Assembly: GCA_024639765.1 (NCBI GenBank)
Contig: JAHEHU010000003.1
Coordinates: 1-64,000 of the forward strand
Origin: Eudoraea sp.
Lineage (GTDB): Bacteria > Bacteroidota > Bacteroidia > Flavobacteriales > Flavobacteriaceae
Reading direction: 5' to 3'
DNA length: 64,000 bases
In this document: one piece after another, positions 17,014-25,751 of the stretch
How the letters are laid out: each line of letters opens with the position of its first letter
Position numbering within the stretch: position 1 is the first letter of the stretch
Notes under the pieces: model-generated
The model's database searches: none
What the model was told of the DNA's origin: nothing
What the model saw: only the letters and a program-made list of their open reading frames with translations
Program-made: the position numbers and the translations under genes

Positions 17014-17805
17014 TTACATATTCATCATAAACTCCCGTAAACTGCGTTTTGTGTAGCCTTCCGGCATGTCAAATTCAGAAGCAGATACAACCCCTTTTTC
17101 AATGCTAATCACCTCACTGCTAGACTCTGAGCCTTCTTCCTCATAGCGGTTTGACCTTAATTCAAACCCCGCTTGCTGAACCGCTTTATAGGCCTCTGAG
17201 AATTCTGGATCGCTCCTTAAAAAGGATTCATCCGGAACCGCGCAAGCGACTAATCTGGATGAAAACTCAAGCATTTCCCTGTAAGCCTCTGTGATTTCCA
17301 TTAAATCGGGGTCGTTGGTTATCCATTTTTCTTCGAAAAAGCCGGAATCAGACTCAATAGAATATTTCATGGTAGCATAGTCCATAATGGATTCTCCCTT
17401 TTCCTTGGTCACAATCACTTTAGGAACCGGCATGGCGTTTTGTTGTTTGATAATGTTTTGCAACATTTCCTCACTCATTCCCTCGCGCATCGATTTTACG
17501 GCATCGCAATACGCTTCCAGGGTACCCTCGGCATAGGTCTGATTGGCCTCATTGATCATCACAATACGATTTTTTGCACTGTTATACATGGTAATAGTTT
17601 CCTCTTCACTCTCCTCGTACATACTATCGTTGTATTCGCTAGGTTCACCCTCCTGGTACCCATCGGTGCCCTGGAGCATTTTAATCCATCCTTCCCCTAT
17701 AAGAATGATGCTCTTGTCAGATTCGGTGATTTTCCAGTTTTGTGCATATGTGGTCAGCACTCCAAAACTGAAAATAAAAAAGAATAAGCGTGAATATTTT
17801 TTCAT
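17014..17805 (-). CDS. Secreted protein of unknown function
   Basis: The 263-residue product has a signal peptide ending TYAQ (residue 21). The mature protein is acidic and mostly helical, with two Cys (about residues 84 and 192) that could pair. It contains a SDKSIILIGEGWIKMLQG strand near its start and a GYTKRSLREFMMNM end. The C-terminal half resembles proteins whose central part tracks a redox or metal-bound small domain, but I recognise no family. It lies 67 bp from the gene at 16092-16946 and 105 bp from the OmpA-like gene. Confidence 0.7.
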   Translation of the reverse strand: MKKYSRLFFFIFSFGVLTTYAQNWKITESDKSIILIGEGWIKMLQGTDGYQEGEPSEYNDSMYEESEEETITMYNSAKNRIVMINEANQTYAEGTLEAYCDAVKSMREGMSEEMLQNIIKQQNAMPVPKVIVTKEKGESIMDYATMKYSIESDSGFFEEKWITNDPDLMEITEAYREMLEFSSRLVACAVPDESFLRSDPEFSEAYKAVQQAGFELRSNRYEEEGSESSSEVISIEKGVVSASEFDMPEGYTKRSLREFMMNM

Positions 17806-17910
17806 TGGATTGGATTTAATTTTTTAAGGAACTTACATCAAGTCTGGTTTCAAAGATTGATTACGGAATATGCTTGTATATTTCAGACACAAAAGGTGTC
17901 CTGCCCTATC

Positions 17911-19140
17911 TTACATCTTCACAAACTCCACCCTACGGTTATTGGCTTTACCCTCTGGGCTACTATTATCGGCAATGGGCACATCTTCGCCAAAGCCTTT
18001 TGAAACAAGTCTTTCAGAGGATACACCCATGTCTACCAGGGTATTCACAACTTTAGTGGCCCTTTGTTCCGAAAGGTTTTTATTTAACTGTGTGTCACCA
18101 TCGCTATCGGTATGGCCCTCTACACTAAATTTTATCTCCGGATATTGTTGCATCAATTTCACTATTTCATTCATGACGCCCATTGATTCGGGTTTTAAGG
18201 TAGCCTTCCCAGAATCAAATTTTATTCCATTGGTTACAATTTTACCATCCGTGACAAAACGGTCATATAAAGGGACGGCTCCTTCTGCCAGACGGATATT
18301 CTTAATGAGTGTTGGATAGTCTCCTGTTTGACCAAAATCATACGTATCTCCACTAATAGAGATTGCCGTGGGATTTCCTTGCACATTGGGTATCATTAAT
18401 AACCTATCCTGGTCCATATAAATTTTAAGAGCTCTAATGTTGAATGAAATAGCCACATGACGCCAGTGAGGATATTCCTTTTGTGATGCTTCTGGTAATT
18501 TTCGTTGCATCTTACCTCCCTCGTAAGAAGCTTCCTGGTCACGACCCACTACAATGTCATATAATCCTTCCGGGCGGCGATTTGATATTCTTCTATCCCA
18601 TAGGGAAATCGTATACTTACTTGTTCTGCTGGATAAATACATATCAAATTCAATAGTGAATTTTTCGGGGAGATAGTCGCCATCCTTTTTCATCAAAGGG
18701 GTTATCGTGGCCCCTGAATTTTCCACAGGAAACCGAATCACATTTTCTCCGTCGAATAGGGCGTTTTCAACATAGCCATCTACAAGATCCCACTGCGATG
18801 GAAATTCACCATTCTTTTCACCTTCTAAATTATCTTCGAAGATCACTATTTCACCTGGTATAAAATCAAATTTAGACCAAGGCTTTAAAACCTTATCAGA
18901 TGATTCATTCCCTGCGGGAAGTCCTTTCCCTTCTTCTTTATTTTTGCCGGATATGGTATCCCCTTTCTTTCCCTCCATGCCATCTTCTCCCTTATCCAAT
19001 CCCTTATCAATGGTCTTGTCTATTTTTCGGTCAACTCTCCTTTCAACTTTCTTTTTTATTTTCTTTAAAATTTGTGCTTCAGCAGATACCGGGGTAATAA
19101 GGAAAAATCCTAACAGCCCTAAGAATAGTGCATTTTTCAT
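17911..19140 (-). CDS. OmpA-family protein with lectin-like middle domain
   Basis: The 409-residue product has a signal peptide (ending AEAQ, residue 23), then a very basic coiled stretch with repeated KKxxRRVDRKIDKTIDKG. A low-complexity Gly/Glu/Lys segment and a beta-rich middle domain (about 95-275; DNLEGEKNGEFPSQWDLVDG) follow; the latter resembles a concanavalin/LamG-like fold. The last ~115 residues form the OmpA peptidoglycan-binding domain with VEGHTDSDGDTQLNKNLSEQRA and NNRRVEF. Its role is probably to link the outer membrane to the cell wall. An ATGAC-N4-GTCAT palindrome lies about 90 bp upstream of the start. Confidence 0.88.
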   Translation of the reverse strand: MKNALFLGLLGFFLITPVSAEAQILKKIKKKVERRVDRKIDKTIDKGLDKGEDGMEGKKGDTISGKNKEEGKGLPAGNESSDKVLKPWSKFDFIPGEIVIFEDNLEGEKNGEFPSQWDLVDGYVENALFDGENVIRFPVENSGATITPLMKKDGDYLPEKFTIEFDMYLSSRTSKYTISLWDRRISNRRPEGLYDIVVGRDQEASYEGGKMQRKLPEASQKEYPHWRHVAISFNIRALKIYMDQDRLLMIPNVQGNPTAISISGDTYDFGQTGDYPTLIKNIRLAEGAVPLYDRFVTDGKIVTNGIKFDSGKATLKPESMGVMNEIVKLMQQYPEIKFSVEGHTDSDGDTQLNKNLSEQRATKVVNTLVDMGVSSERLVSKGFGEDVPIADNSSPEGKANNRRVEFVKM

Positions 19141-19229
19141 GACGATTAGTATTTAGTGAATCTATTTAACATGTATGAAAACATTTAAAAGTGTTAAGGT
19201 GATAATATGAACAATTAATTATTCGAACA

Positions 19230-19243
19230 ATGACGTAGGTCAT
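19230..19243. promoter_or_regulatory. FNR/CRP-like palindrome upstream of the OmpA-like gene
   Basis: ATGACGTAGGTCAT is a perfect 5-bp inverted repeat with a 4-base spacer. Its form (TGAY-N4-RTCA) matches those at 41616, 44079 and 63557. On the minus strand a weak TATTATCA lies 33 bp away (19200-19207), which would start transcription about 56 bases before the OmpA-like ATG. That -7 match is poorer than at the other sites. Confidence 0.4.
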
Positions 19244-19388
19244 GTGTATGACTTAATCTACTACCATAAAATTCTTCTGAGTTTAACTATGTTGGTTCTT
19301 CCAATTTATTTCATAACAATCTCACTTTTATTGAAAGTACAAATGACTGAAATCAGAATTGCCTTGGCTCCTCTCAAAAACCCGAGCC

Positions 19389-19681
19389 ATGACAGGGCGG
19401 ATTCTCATCACTAATAAATTGTTTATTACCGGAGCGTCAATAACCTATAAGTAGTTGCGGACGAACTGCAAATTGGTCTACATACTTCAGTAGGAAACTT
19501 TCAGATAGTTGTAGAAGATTCTGATGGCATGGTAATATTAGACCGAAATATCCGGGGAAGAGATTGTGAAGATTGCTTTGGTGGTGTTACCTCAAACCGA
19601 GCCCCAGGTATTTGCACAGTTACCATTATGGTGACCAATTTCAGGGGAGACTGGAGCTTTTCCTTTAGTGACCGAAATTAA
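19389..19681 (+). pseudogene. Frameshifted small secreted-protein gene
   Basis: From ATG 19389 the frame encodes a short signal-like peptide (ILITNKLFITGASITYK) that stops at TAG 19452. A second frame, open from 19451, then encodes 76 residues of beta-rich sequence (QIGLHTSVGNFQIVVEDSDG, two CxxC-like Cys near the middle, ending WSFSFSDRN) to TAA 19679-19681. The second frame has no start near its beginning. Joining the two needs a single one-base shift. A strong terminator 23 bases later shows that a rightward transcript once ended, or still ends, here. No family recognised. Confidence 0.4.
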
Positions 19682-19703
19682 CCCCGATCTGGTGAAAATA
19701 CAT

Positions 19704-19741
19704 AGCGCTGTTGAACATGAAGATTCAACAGCGCTTTTTTT
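19704..19741 (+). terminator. Rho-independent terminator
   Basis: A perfect 12-bp stem (AGCGCTGTTGAA and its complement) with an 8-base loop is followed by seven Ts. It follows only the broken small gene on the plus strand, and it also separates it from the leftward dps gene. Confidence 0.9.
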
Positions 19742-19813
19742 GTGTTGGCAGATATACTGCAAAGGGTAATCTCAATTCGTCTAACTACCCCGCCCAAATT
19801 ACAATTTACCAAA

Positions 19814-20293
19814 TTAAATCTCTTCTGCCAGCCAGGCTTTCATCATCCAAACGGTTTTCTCCTGTTCGGTTATAAAATCGCTCATCATTGAATTTGTTCC
19901 TTCGTCGTTGGCGTTTGCAGAAGCATCTAATATTCTACGCTCTATCTTTAACAACTCTGTGAGAGAATTTACTATAAGTCTGATGGCGTCTTCATCTACA
20001 GTGACATTTTTGCCCAATGGTACTTTGGCATTCTTTATATAATCGTCAAAGGTATGCAAGGGCACTTCACCCAAGGTTAGAATGCGTTCTGCTACCTCAT
20101 CTACTTTTATGTTAGCGTCATCATACAATTCCTCAAACTTAACATGCAGGTCAAAAAAGCGCTTGCCTTTAATATTCCAGTGAATACCCCGTAGATTCAT
20201 GTAATAGAATTGAAAATTTGCCAGAAGGATGTTCAAGTCTTTTCCTAGTTCTCTAGATTGTTTGGTGTCTAAACCAATACTGTTTAATTTCAT
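19814..20293 (-). CDS. dps: Dps ferritin-like DNA-protection protein
   Basis: The 159-residue product matches Dps in length and layout: NFQFYYMNLRGIHWNIKG with the ferroxidase His, then the FFDLHVKFEELYDDANIKVDEVAERI helix with the acidic ferroxidase residues (D and E), and a C-terminal helix with TVWMMKAWLAEE. Dps dodecamers oxidise and store iron using hydrogen peroxide, protecting DNA under peroxide stress. The gene is divergent from an oxyR-type regulator, the usual control arrangement. Confidence 0.95.
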   Translation of the reverse strand: MKLNSIGLDTKQSRELGKDLNILLANFQFYYMNLRGIHWNIKGKRFFDLHVKFEELYDDANIKVDEVAERILTLGEVPLHTFDDYIKNAKVPLGKNVTVDEDAIRLIVNSLTELLKIERRILDASANANDEGTNSMMSDFITEQEKTVWMMKAWLAEEI

Positions 20294-20323
20294 GTCTTTT
20301 GTGTCTTTATCATTTTTTCAGTA

Positions 20324-20331
20324 TAAAGTTA
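20324..20331 (-). promoter_or_regulatory. Candidate -7 element of dps
   Basis: On the minus strand TAACTTTA matches TAnnTTTG except at the last base. Transcription would start near 20316, about 23 bases before the ATG. No -33 TTG is visible at the right distance, as expected for an activator-dependent promoter, here possibly OxyR. The 110-bp dps-oxyR spacer is very AT-rich. Confidence 0.4.
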
Positions 20332-20403
20332 TTGAATTAAAATCATGTATAATCATAAGATTTATTGATAGTTTTTATAAATTTATTGCTTAAAATTATA
20401 AGA

Positions 20404-21345
20404 ATGACCATTACCCAATTACAGTATGTCCTGGCTGTAGCAGAATATCAGAACTTCACTGTAGCCGCTGAAAAAAGTTTTGTTACGCAGCCCACCTTGA
20501 GTATGCAGGTGCAAAAGCTGGAGGATGAACTGGATGTTCGAATTTTTGATAGGAGTAAAAAACCTATTTCCATTACCGAGGCCGGAAAGAAGATCGTTGC
20601 ACAAGCCAAGAATATTGTGAACGAGGCCAAACGGATCAAGGATATTGTAGATCAGGAAAAAGGATTTATCGGAGGTGAGTTTACACTGGGGATCATCCCA
20701 ACTGTTATGCCCACCTTGCTACCTATGTTCCTAAAAACCTTTATCAACAAATACCCTAAGGTACATTTAGTGATCAAGGAACAAAATACAGACAGTCTTA
20801 TCAGAAACCTGCAGGATGGCCATTTAGATGCAGGCATTGCAGCCACACCACTCGATATAGAATATATCACAGAACGCCCACTTTATTACGAACCCTTTGT
20901 TGGATATGTGCCTCCAAGCCATAGGCTGCGTAATGCTGATAAATTAGAGCCTAAGGAACTAGACATCAGGGACATACTTTTGCTCCGCGATGGTCATTGT
21001 TTCCGAGAAGGAGTAGTAAACCTATGTAAGGCGACACAAAATCTGGAAGATGAGCATTTTCAGTTGCAAAGCGGGAGTTTTGAAACTTTGGTCAACTTAG
21101 CGAACGAAGGCCTTGGTATGACCTTATTGCCTTATCTCAATACGCTGGAATTAGACGATAGTAAAAGATCAAATTTAAAGTATTTCAAGGAACCATCGCC
21201 TGCGAGGGAGATCAGCCTGATTTATCACAAGAAAGAGCTAAAGCTTCATATTGCGAATGCCTTGAGAGATGTGATCGCTGCTGTGGTGAGAGGAGCCATA
21301 AAATTTCAGGACGTGAATATTATAAGTCCGTTATCGAAAAAATGA
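20404..21345 (+). CDS. oxyR: OxyR-type LysR-family regulator
   Basis: From ATG 20404 the product is 313 residues and begins MTITQLQYVLAVAEYQNF, the standard LysR helix-turn-helix start; the frame is open further upstream but an earlier start would add a non-conserved hydrophobic tail. The effector domain contains two cysteines in the order expected for OxyR (DGHCFREGVVNLC, about residues 199 and 208), which form the peroxide-sensing disulfide. It should activate peroxide-defence genes, most obviously the divergent dps. Confidence 0.92.
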   Translation: MTITQLQYVLAVAEYQNFTVAAEKSFVTQPTLSMQVQKLEDELDVRIFDRSKKPISITEAGKKIVAQAKNIVNEAKRIKDIVDQEKGFIGGEFTLGIIPTVMPTLLPMFLKTFINKYPKVHLVIKEQNTDSLIRNLQDGHLDAGIAATPLDIEYITERPLYYEPFVGYVPPSHRLRNADKLEPKELDIRDILLLRDGHCFREGVVNLCKATQNLEDEHFQLQSGSFETLVNLANEGLGMTLLPYLNTLELDDSKRSNLKYFKEPSPAREISLIYHKKELKLHIANALRDVIAAVVRGAIKFQDVNIISPLSKK

Positions 21346-21371
21346 CCGGATTTGACAAGATCCTGAACCAT

Positions 21372-21403
21372 AAAAAAAGCCGCCAGATCGGCGGCCTCTT
21401 TTA
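21372..21403. terminator. Bidirectional terminator between oxyR and a leftward small gene
   Basis: GCCGCC-N5-GGCGGC forms a 6-bp GC stem with seven As on the left and a CTCTTTT on the right. It can end oxyR transcripts, and, read leftward, the small gene at 21401-21598. Confidence 0.8.
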
Positions 21404-21598
21404 AGCTTTTATGTACACTAAACTCTCTTTTAATTCTGGTTTATCAATAATGAACTGGCGTAGCCAGTGTTTCAGTTCTTCAATTTCAAAAGGTAGTAAC
21501 TTCGAAATTGCTTTTTGTAACTCCTTGCTAAATAATTTAGCATCGAAACTAACTTTACGGAGTACTGTTTTGTAATACTCCAACATAGCTCTAGCCAT
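21401..21598 (-). CDS. Small conserved-looking cytoplasmic protein
   Basis: From the ATG at 21598 the product is 65 residues, starting MARAMLEYYKTVLRKVSFD. It contains LPFEIEELKHWLRQFIIDKPELK and is predicted to be all helical and soluble. An upstream ATG at 21640 would add 14 residues that look untranslated. I have the impression that near-identical short proteins occur widely in Flavobacteriaceae, but I cannot confirm that here and know no function. It ends inside a bidirectional terminator. Confidence 0.75.
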   Translation of the reverse strand: MARAMLEYYKTVLRKVSFDAKLFSKELQKAISKLLPFEIEELKHWLRQFIIDKPELKESLVYIKA

Positions 21599-21702
21599 AC
21601 ATGTGTATTTAGTAGTTAGACTGTTTACCGAAATTAACAAAAAAAAGGTATTAAATATTGCACTGTCTTAGTTAAATATTAGATAATTTCAATTTATCAT
21701 CG

Positions 21703-23016
21703 ATGAACTGCACTATGAATCACAGGTTTCAAGGAGGCAAAGTACTAGTCAAAATAGGTGTTATCTTCCTCTTGTTCATTTATTTATCAGGTTGTGCCTC
21801 TCAAAAAGAAAGGCGATTTGAGAAACAAATGAACAAGGCGCTCTCCATAGGCGATTTTGAGGATCATTTTACAGGGCTCATGATATATGAACCGACGAAA
21901 GGGGATACACTTATAGAATTAAATAGTGACAAATACTTTACTCCGGCAAGCAATACTAAAATCTTCACCCTCTATACTTCCTTAAAAATACTTCCCGATT
22001 CTGTGCCTACTTTGAAATATGCGGTACAACAAGATACCTTATACTTCCAGGGAACAGGAGATCCATCGGCCTTGCATCCATATTTTCAAGATAGTAGCAG
22101 CGTTCATTTCATAAAAAAATTCAATACCTCAAGGCAAGTAACAGGCAAGTTTAGGTTAGAACGATTTGGTATGGGTTGGGCATGGGAAGACTATGACAGT
22201 TCTTTTTCTCCGGAAATATCCTCCCTGCCACTCCACGGGAATGTCATTACGATCTTTAAGGATACATCCCTCTCTGTGATCCCCGAATATTTTAGAGACA
22301 GCGTGCAATTAATCACAAATGGCAGAAACCGGGCCGAAGATCGCAATACTTTCTATTTTGATCCACAAAGAAAAGATACGCTGCAGGTGCCCTTCAAAAA
22401 TAGCGTAGGACTAACCAAAACATTGCTGGAAAGCGCAGTTGGAAAAACCATTTCCCTGACCGACTCTTTCCCGTTGGCAGATAAAAAGGTCCTCTACAGT
22501 ATTGCAACAGATAGCCTGTACAAATATATGATGCAGGATAGTGATAATTTTATTGCCGAGCAATTACTGGTGATGGCTTCTTCTGTTCTCACAGATACCC
22601 TTTCGGGTACCGTGACCAGAGACTATATGTTAGATACCTACCTGGCTGGTCTGACACATAAACCCAGATGGGTAGATGGCTCTGGTCTATCCAGATACAA
22701 TCTGTTTACACCGGCATCTATGATCTATGTGCTAAAAGCTCTTTATAAGGAAATCCCCGGAAAACGCCTATTCACATTTTTTCCTGCGGGTGGCATTTCC
22801 GGAACTCTGGAAGATTGGTACGCAGGGGATCCTGAGCCTTATGTGTTTGCCAAATCTGGCACCCTGGGAAATACCTATTGTCTTAGTGGCTATCTGGTCA
22901 CTTCATCAGGTAAAACCCTTCTTTTTAGTTTTATGAACAATCATTTTATGGAGCCTACCGCATCTGTTAAAACAAAGATTGAGCACATTCTTGAAACAAT
23001 CAGGGATTCCTATTGA
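21703..23016 (+). CDS. dacB: D-alanyl-D-alanine carboxypeptidase / endopeptidase (PBP4, family S13)
   Basis: The 437-residue product trims peptidoglycan peptides in the periplasm. All three penicillin-binding motifs are visible: SNTK (about residues 83-86, active-site Ser), SDN followed by FIAEQLL, and KSG in FAKSGTLGN. It has a lipoprotein signal (FIYLSGC). A start at the second Met (21715, MNHRFQ) is possible. At 437 residues it is typical of the S13 class. Its 3' end faces that of the nudK gene only 9 bp away, with no terminator between. Confidence 0.93.
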   Translation: MNCTMNHRFQGGKVLVKIGVIFLLFIYLSGCASQKERRFEKQMNKALSIGDFEDHFTGLMIYEPTKGDTLIELNSDKYFTPASNTKIFTLYTSLKILPDSVPTLKYAVQQDTLYFQGTGDPSALHPYFQDSSSVHFIKKFNTSRQVTGKFRLERFGMGWAWEDYDSSFSPEISSLPLHGNVITIFKDTSLSVIPEYFRDSVQLITNGRNRAEDRNTFYFDPQRKDTLQVPFKNSVGLTKTLLESAVGKTISLTDSFPLADKKVLYSIATDSLYKYMMQDSDNFIAEQLLVMASSVLTDTLSGTVTRDYMLDTYLAGLTHKPRWVDGSGLSRYNLFTPASMIYVLKALYKEIPGKRLFTFFPAGGISGTLEDWYAGDPEPYVFAKSGTLGNTYCLSGYLVTSSGKTLLFSFMNNHFMEPTASVKTKIEHILETIRDSY

Positions 23017-23025
23017 GGCCTTTGT

Positions 23026-23607
23026 TTATAAAAGTTTTTGTATGGCAGCATATTGCAAGAGCATAATGGTTTTAGCATCCCTTATCAATCCTTCTTTGAT
23101 CATCTTCAATGCATGGACCATAGGTAATTCTAGCACCTCAATGTTTTCTGTTTCCCCGGTTGCTCCTCCCCCTTTTCCTATTTTCATAGCATCTTCAATT
23201 GGTGCAACAAAAAAATGAAGGACCTCTGTTACGGCACCAGGGGACATATAGGCCTCAAAGACTTTCTGAACATTCGCTACCAGAAATCCTGTTTCCTCCA
23301 ATACTTCCTTTTTGATGCAGCTCACAGGATCCTGATCATCTAGCACGCCGGCACATACCTCTATCATCATTCCGGTCTCATTGTCATTCACATAGGTAGG
23401 CATACGGAATTGCCTGGTAAGGATCACCGTCTTCCTTACTGGGTGGTACAACAAGATAGCCGCGCCATTGCCCCTGTCGTATGCTTCGCGCTTTTGTGTT
23501 TCCCAACTGCCGTCCTCCTTTTGATAGTCATATGTGTAGCGGTTGAGTGTATACCACTGATCGGATAATACTTCTTTCCTAATATTCTTAATAGTTCCGT
23601 TCTTCAA
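23026..23607 (-). CDS. nudK: NudK-like GDP-mannose pyrophosphatase (Nudix)
   Basis: The 193-residue product has a Nudix box in the NudK form, GVLDDQD then CIKKEVLEETGF, where K replaces the canonical R. It also shows family marks outside the box: YMSPGAVTEVLHFFVAP and ENIEVLELPMVHALKMIKEG-type C-terminal helix with IRDAKTIMLLQY. NudK hydrolyses GDP-mannose and related nucleotide sugars. It is the last gene in a leftward run of five. Confidence 0.9.
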   Translation of the reverse strand: MKNGTIKNIRKEVLSDQWYTLNRYTYDYQKEDGSWETQKREAYDRGNGAAILLYHPVRKTVILTRQFRMPTYVNDNETGMMIEVCAGVLDDQDPVSCIKKEVLEETGFLVANVQKVFEAYMSPGAVTEVLHFFVAPIEDAMKIGKGGGATGETENIEVLELPMVHALKMIKEGLIRDAKTIMLLQYAAIQKLL

Positions 23608-23674
23608 TCCTTTCTATTTTAATAGGCTATGTTAATCATTTGCTGAGAACAAAAAACCTGCATTACAAATTCCT

Positions 23675-24328
23675 TTAAACTGAAATAGCTTTATTCAGGT
23701 ATCGCCTAAAAGGAAGCATTTCCTTGTACACTTCTAGTACAATATCCTGAAAATCGCCGCGCAGTACTGTTTCCTCCGAAACAGCATGTACAACGGCAAA
23801 CGTCTTATTTCTCAGGAGATCAATGTATGGATGGTCTTTGGAAAATCCTTTTGGGGTGGTTTTGAGCCTTTCATCCTCATATAAACTTCCAAAGGTCTTT
23901 TTAAAAGAAGGCTTACTTAAAATTTCAACCAAATGCTCACCATCATAATCAATGGCCTCTCTCAAACTTCGCAATATTTTGGGTTCTGGTCGCCATAAAC
24001 CACCTGCCAACATAGATCCATGAATCCCTATCTCTATATAGAAATCCCCTGTATTTGGCGCTTTATCTAACCCAGCGCCAAAATGATCCTTATACACCGG
24101 TTTAGTAGGATGAAACATGAGATTATTGTTAATCCTGTTTATTCCTTTTCTTCCCGGCGTAGAATAGTATTCCGGATCTAATTCAATTAGGCGAAGATTC
24201 AATTCATCTAGCCATTGGATAAACTCATTACGAAGTTTATGGTAAGATTTACGGTTGCGATCCATCCAATCCTTGGAATTGTTCTTTTCCAATTCGCGAA
24301 GAAAATGGAAGAGTTCCTTAAAATTCAT
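23675..24328 (-). CDS. DUF2461 family protein
   Basis: The 217-residue product matches DUF2461 (TIGR02453): FKELFHFLRELEKNNSKDWMDRNRKSYH at the start, then NRINNNLMFHPTKPVYKDHFGAG, and DFYIEIGIHGSMLAGGLWRPEP. No catalytic function is known for this family. It is cytoplasmic, with no signal peptide. The gene is part of the leftward run nudK, DUF2461, AIM24, PH-like, DUF4442. Confidence 0.9.
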   Translation of the reverse strand: MNFKELFHFLRELEKNNSKDWMDRNRKSYHKLRNEFIQWLDELNLRLIELDPEYYSTPGRKGINRINNNLMFHPTKPVYKDHFGAGLDKAPNTGDFYIEIGIHGSMLAGGLWRPEPKILRSLREAIDYDGEHLVEILSKPSFKKTFGSLYEDERLKTTPKGFSKDHPYIDLLRNKTFAVVHAVSEETVLRGDFQDIVLEVYKEMLPFRRYLNKAISV

Positions 24329-24379
24329 GCATGTGTCTTTTGATCTTCCTTAACTTATCAATGCAAAAAGGAAGATATG

Positions 24380-25180
24380 TTAGAAGCGATTATCCCCATC
24401 AATTAGATCTCCCAGACCTCCAAGAATACTACCTTCTCCTCTATCTTTCCCCCCGGTTTTAGGAGCCGCGGCCCAAACCCTGCTGGCTAGTCTGCTAAAA
24501 GGAAGCGACTGTATATAGACTGTTCCCGGGCCTCTCAGGGTTGCAAAAAATAATCCTTCACCACCAAATAGCGTATTCTTTATGCCTCCCACGAATTCAA
24601 TATCATAATCCACGTCCTTGGTAAACCCAACGATACACCCCGTATCTACTTTGAGTACTTCCCCGGGACCCAGTTCTTTTACAGCCAGGGTACCCCCAGC
24701 ATGTACAAAGGCCATACCATCGCCTTCCAACTTTTGCATAATAAACCCTTCCCCTCCAAATAATCCTCTTCCGAGTCTTTTTGAAAATTCTATCCCAACG
24801 GAAACACCTTGTGCAGCACACAAAAAGGCATCTTTTTGACAAATGAATTTTCCTTGGTTCTCAGAGAGATCTATGGGTAAGATCTTTCCCGGATAGGGAG
24901 AAGCAAAGGATATATGTTTTTTTCCCTGCCCTGCATTGAGGAAGGAGGTCATAAAAAGTCCTTCTCCGGTAAGTATCCTTTTCCCGGCAGAGAGTAAGCT
25001 ACCCAGAACGCCTTTATTCTGATTGGAGCCGTCCCCAAAGATGGTATCCATCTTAATATCATTCTCCATCATCATAAAACTGCCGGCTTCTGCCACTACG
25101 GCTTCCTGCGGATCTAGTTCTATCTCAACATATTGCATTTCTTCTCCAAAAATTTGGTAGTCTATTTCGTGTGCATTCAT
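24380..25180 (-). CDS. AIM24 / TIGR00266 family protein
   Basis: The 266-residue product is rich in glycine and beta strands. It contains the family signs [16 protein letters not shown], the repeated LFGGEG motif ([14 protein letters not shown] and [14 protein letters not shown]) and a C-terminal [12 protein letters not shown]. These proteins form a tryptophan-RNA-attenuator-like beta-barrel; yeast AIM24 acts in mitochondrial organisation, while the bacterial role is unknown. No signal peptide. Confidence 0.9.
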   Translation of the reverse strand: MNAHEIDYQIFGEEMQYVEIELDPQEAVVAEAGSFMMMENDIKMDTIFGDGSNQNKGVLGSLLSAGKRILTGEGLFMTSFLNAGQGKKHISFASPYPGKILPIDLSENQGKFICQKDAFLCAAQGVSVGIEFSKRLGRGLFGGEGFIMQKLEGDGMAFVHAGGTLAVKELGPGEVLKVDTGCIVGFTKDVDYDIEFVGGIKNTLFGGEGLFFATLRGPGTVYIQSLPFSRLASRVWAAAPKTGGKDRGEGSILGGLGDLIDGDNRF

Positions 25181-25234
25181 GGTCTTATAATTAGGTTTAT
25201 ATGTTAGTGGTGTTAGCTGATATTTTGTTACAAA

Positions 25235-25720
25235 TTATTTGAGTAGCGATTTAATGATGTCCTCCAATTCCCTGTGGCGTTGTGTCCCGATCATATATTT
25301 CTTTCCATTTTTCAGAATCAGGAAAAGACCTCTGTTACCTTTTACATTGTAGACGGTGCCATAGGAAGTCCAGATCCTAAGACCATAGCCTATAAGGGGA
25401 CTGTATTGCACTATTTCTGCCTTTTCTATCTCGCTCCAGAGAAACCGTTTTTTGGCAAGCGGTGGGTAATTGATGACTATTTCCTCTTTGGTGATGGTGG
25501 TTTTTAGTTGTATCATCCAAAGAAAGACACATATTCCCACATTCAGTACAAAAATTATGATAAGTCCAATATCGGAGGTCGGTTGATCTCCAAATGGTTC
25601 ATTCAATACCATCTGCTGAAAGATTCCATAGACAGGGATCATAGTGATGCCGCCCAACAACAGCCACAACCACAGCTGTCTAAAGCGTTGTACTTCTTTG
25701 AATATAATGCTAGGATCCAT
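25235..25720 (-). CDS. Small membrane protein, PH-like
   Basis: The 161-residue product has two membrane spans (about 16-34 and 50-70) followed by a beta-rich cytoplasmic part (about 75-161: KTTITKEEIVINYPPLAKKRFLWSEIEKAEI, then GNRGLFLILKNGKKYMIGTQ, ending with a helix). This resembles the bacterial PH-like domain fold (DUF304-type), an assignment by pattern only. It lies between AIM24 and DUF4442 genes in the same direction. Confidence 0.7.
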   Translation of the reverse strand: MDPSIIFKEVQRFRQLWLWLLLGGITMIPVYGIFQQMVLNEPFGDQPTSDIGLIIIFVLNVGICVFLWMIQLKTTITKEEIVINYPPLAKKRFLWSEIEKAEIVQYSPLIGYGLRIWTSYGTVYNVKGNRGLFLILKNGKKYMIGTQRHRELEDIIKSLLK

Positions 25721-25751
25721 CAGCTTTTCGGAGCTACTAATTTAATGTTAC

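Noticed and set aside
17870-18319. 149-codon plus-strand ORF
   Set aside because: Antisense to the OmpA domain, whose motifs are unmistakable on the minus strand.
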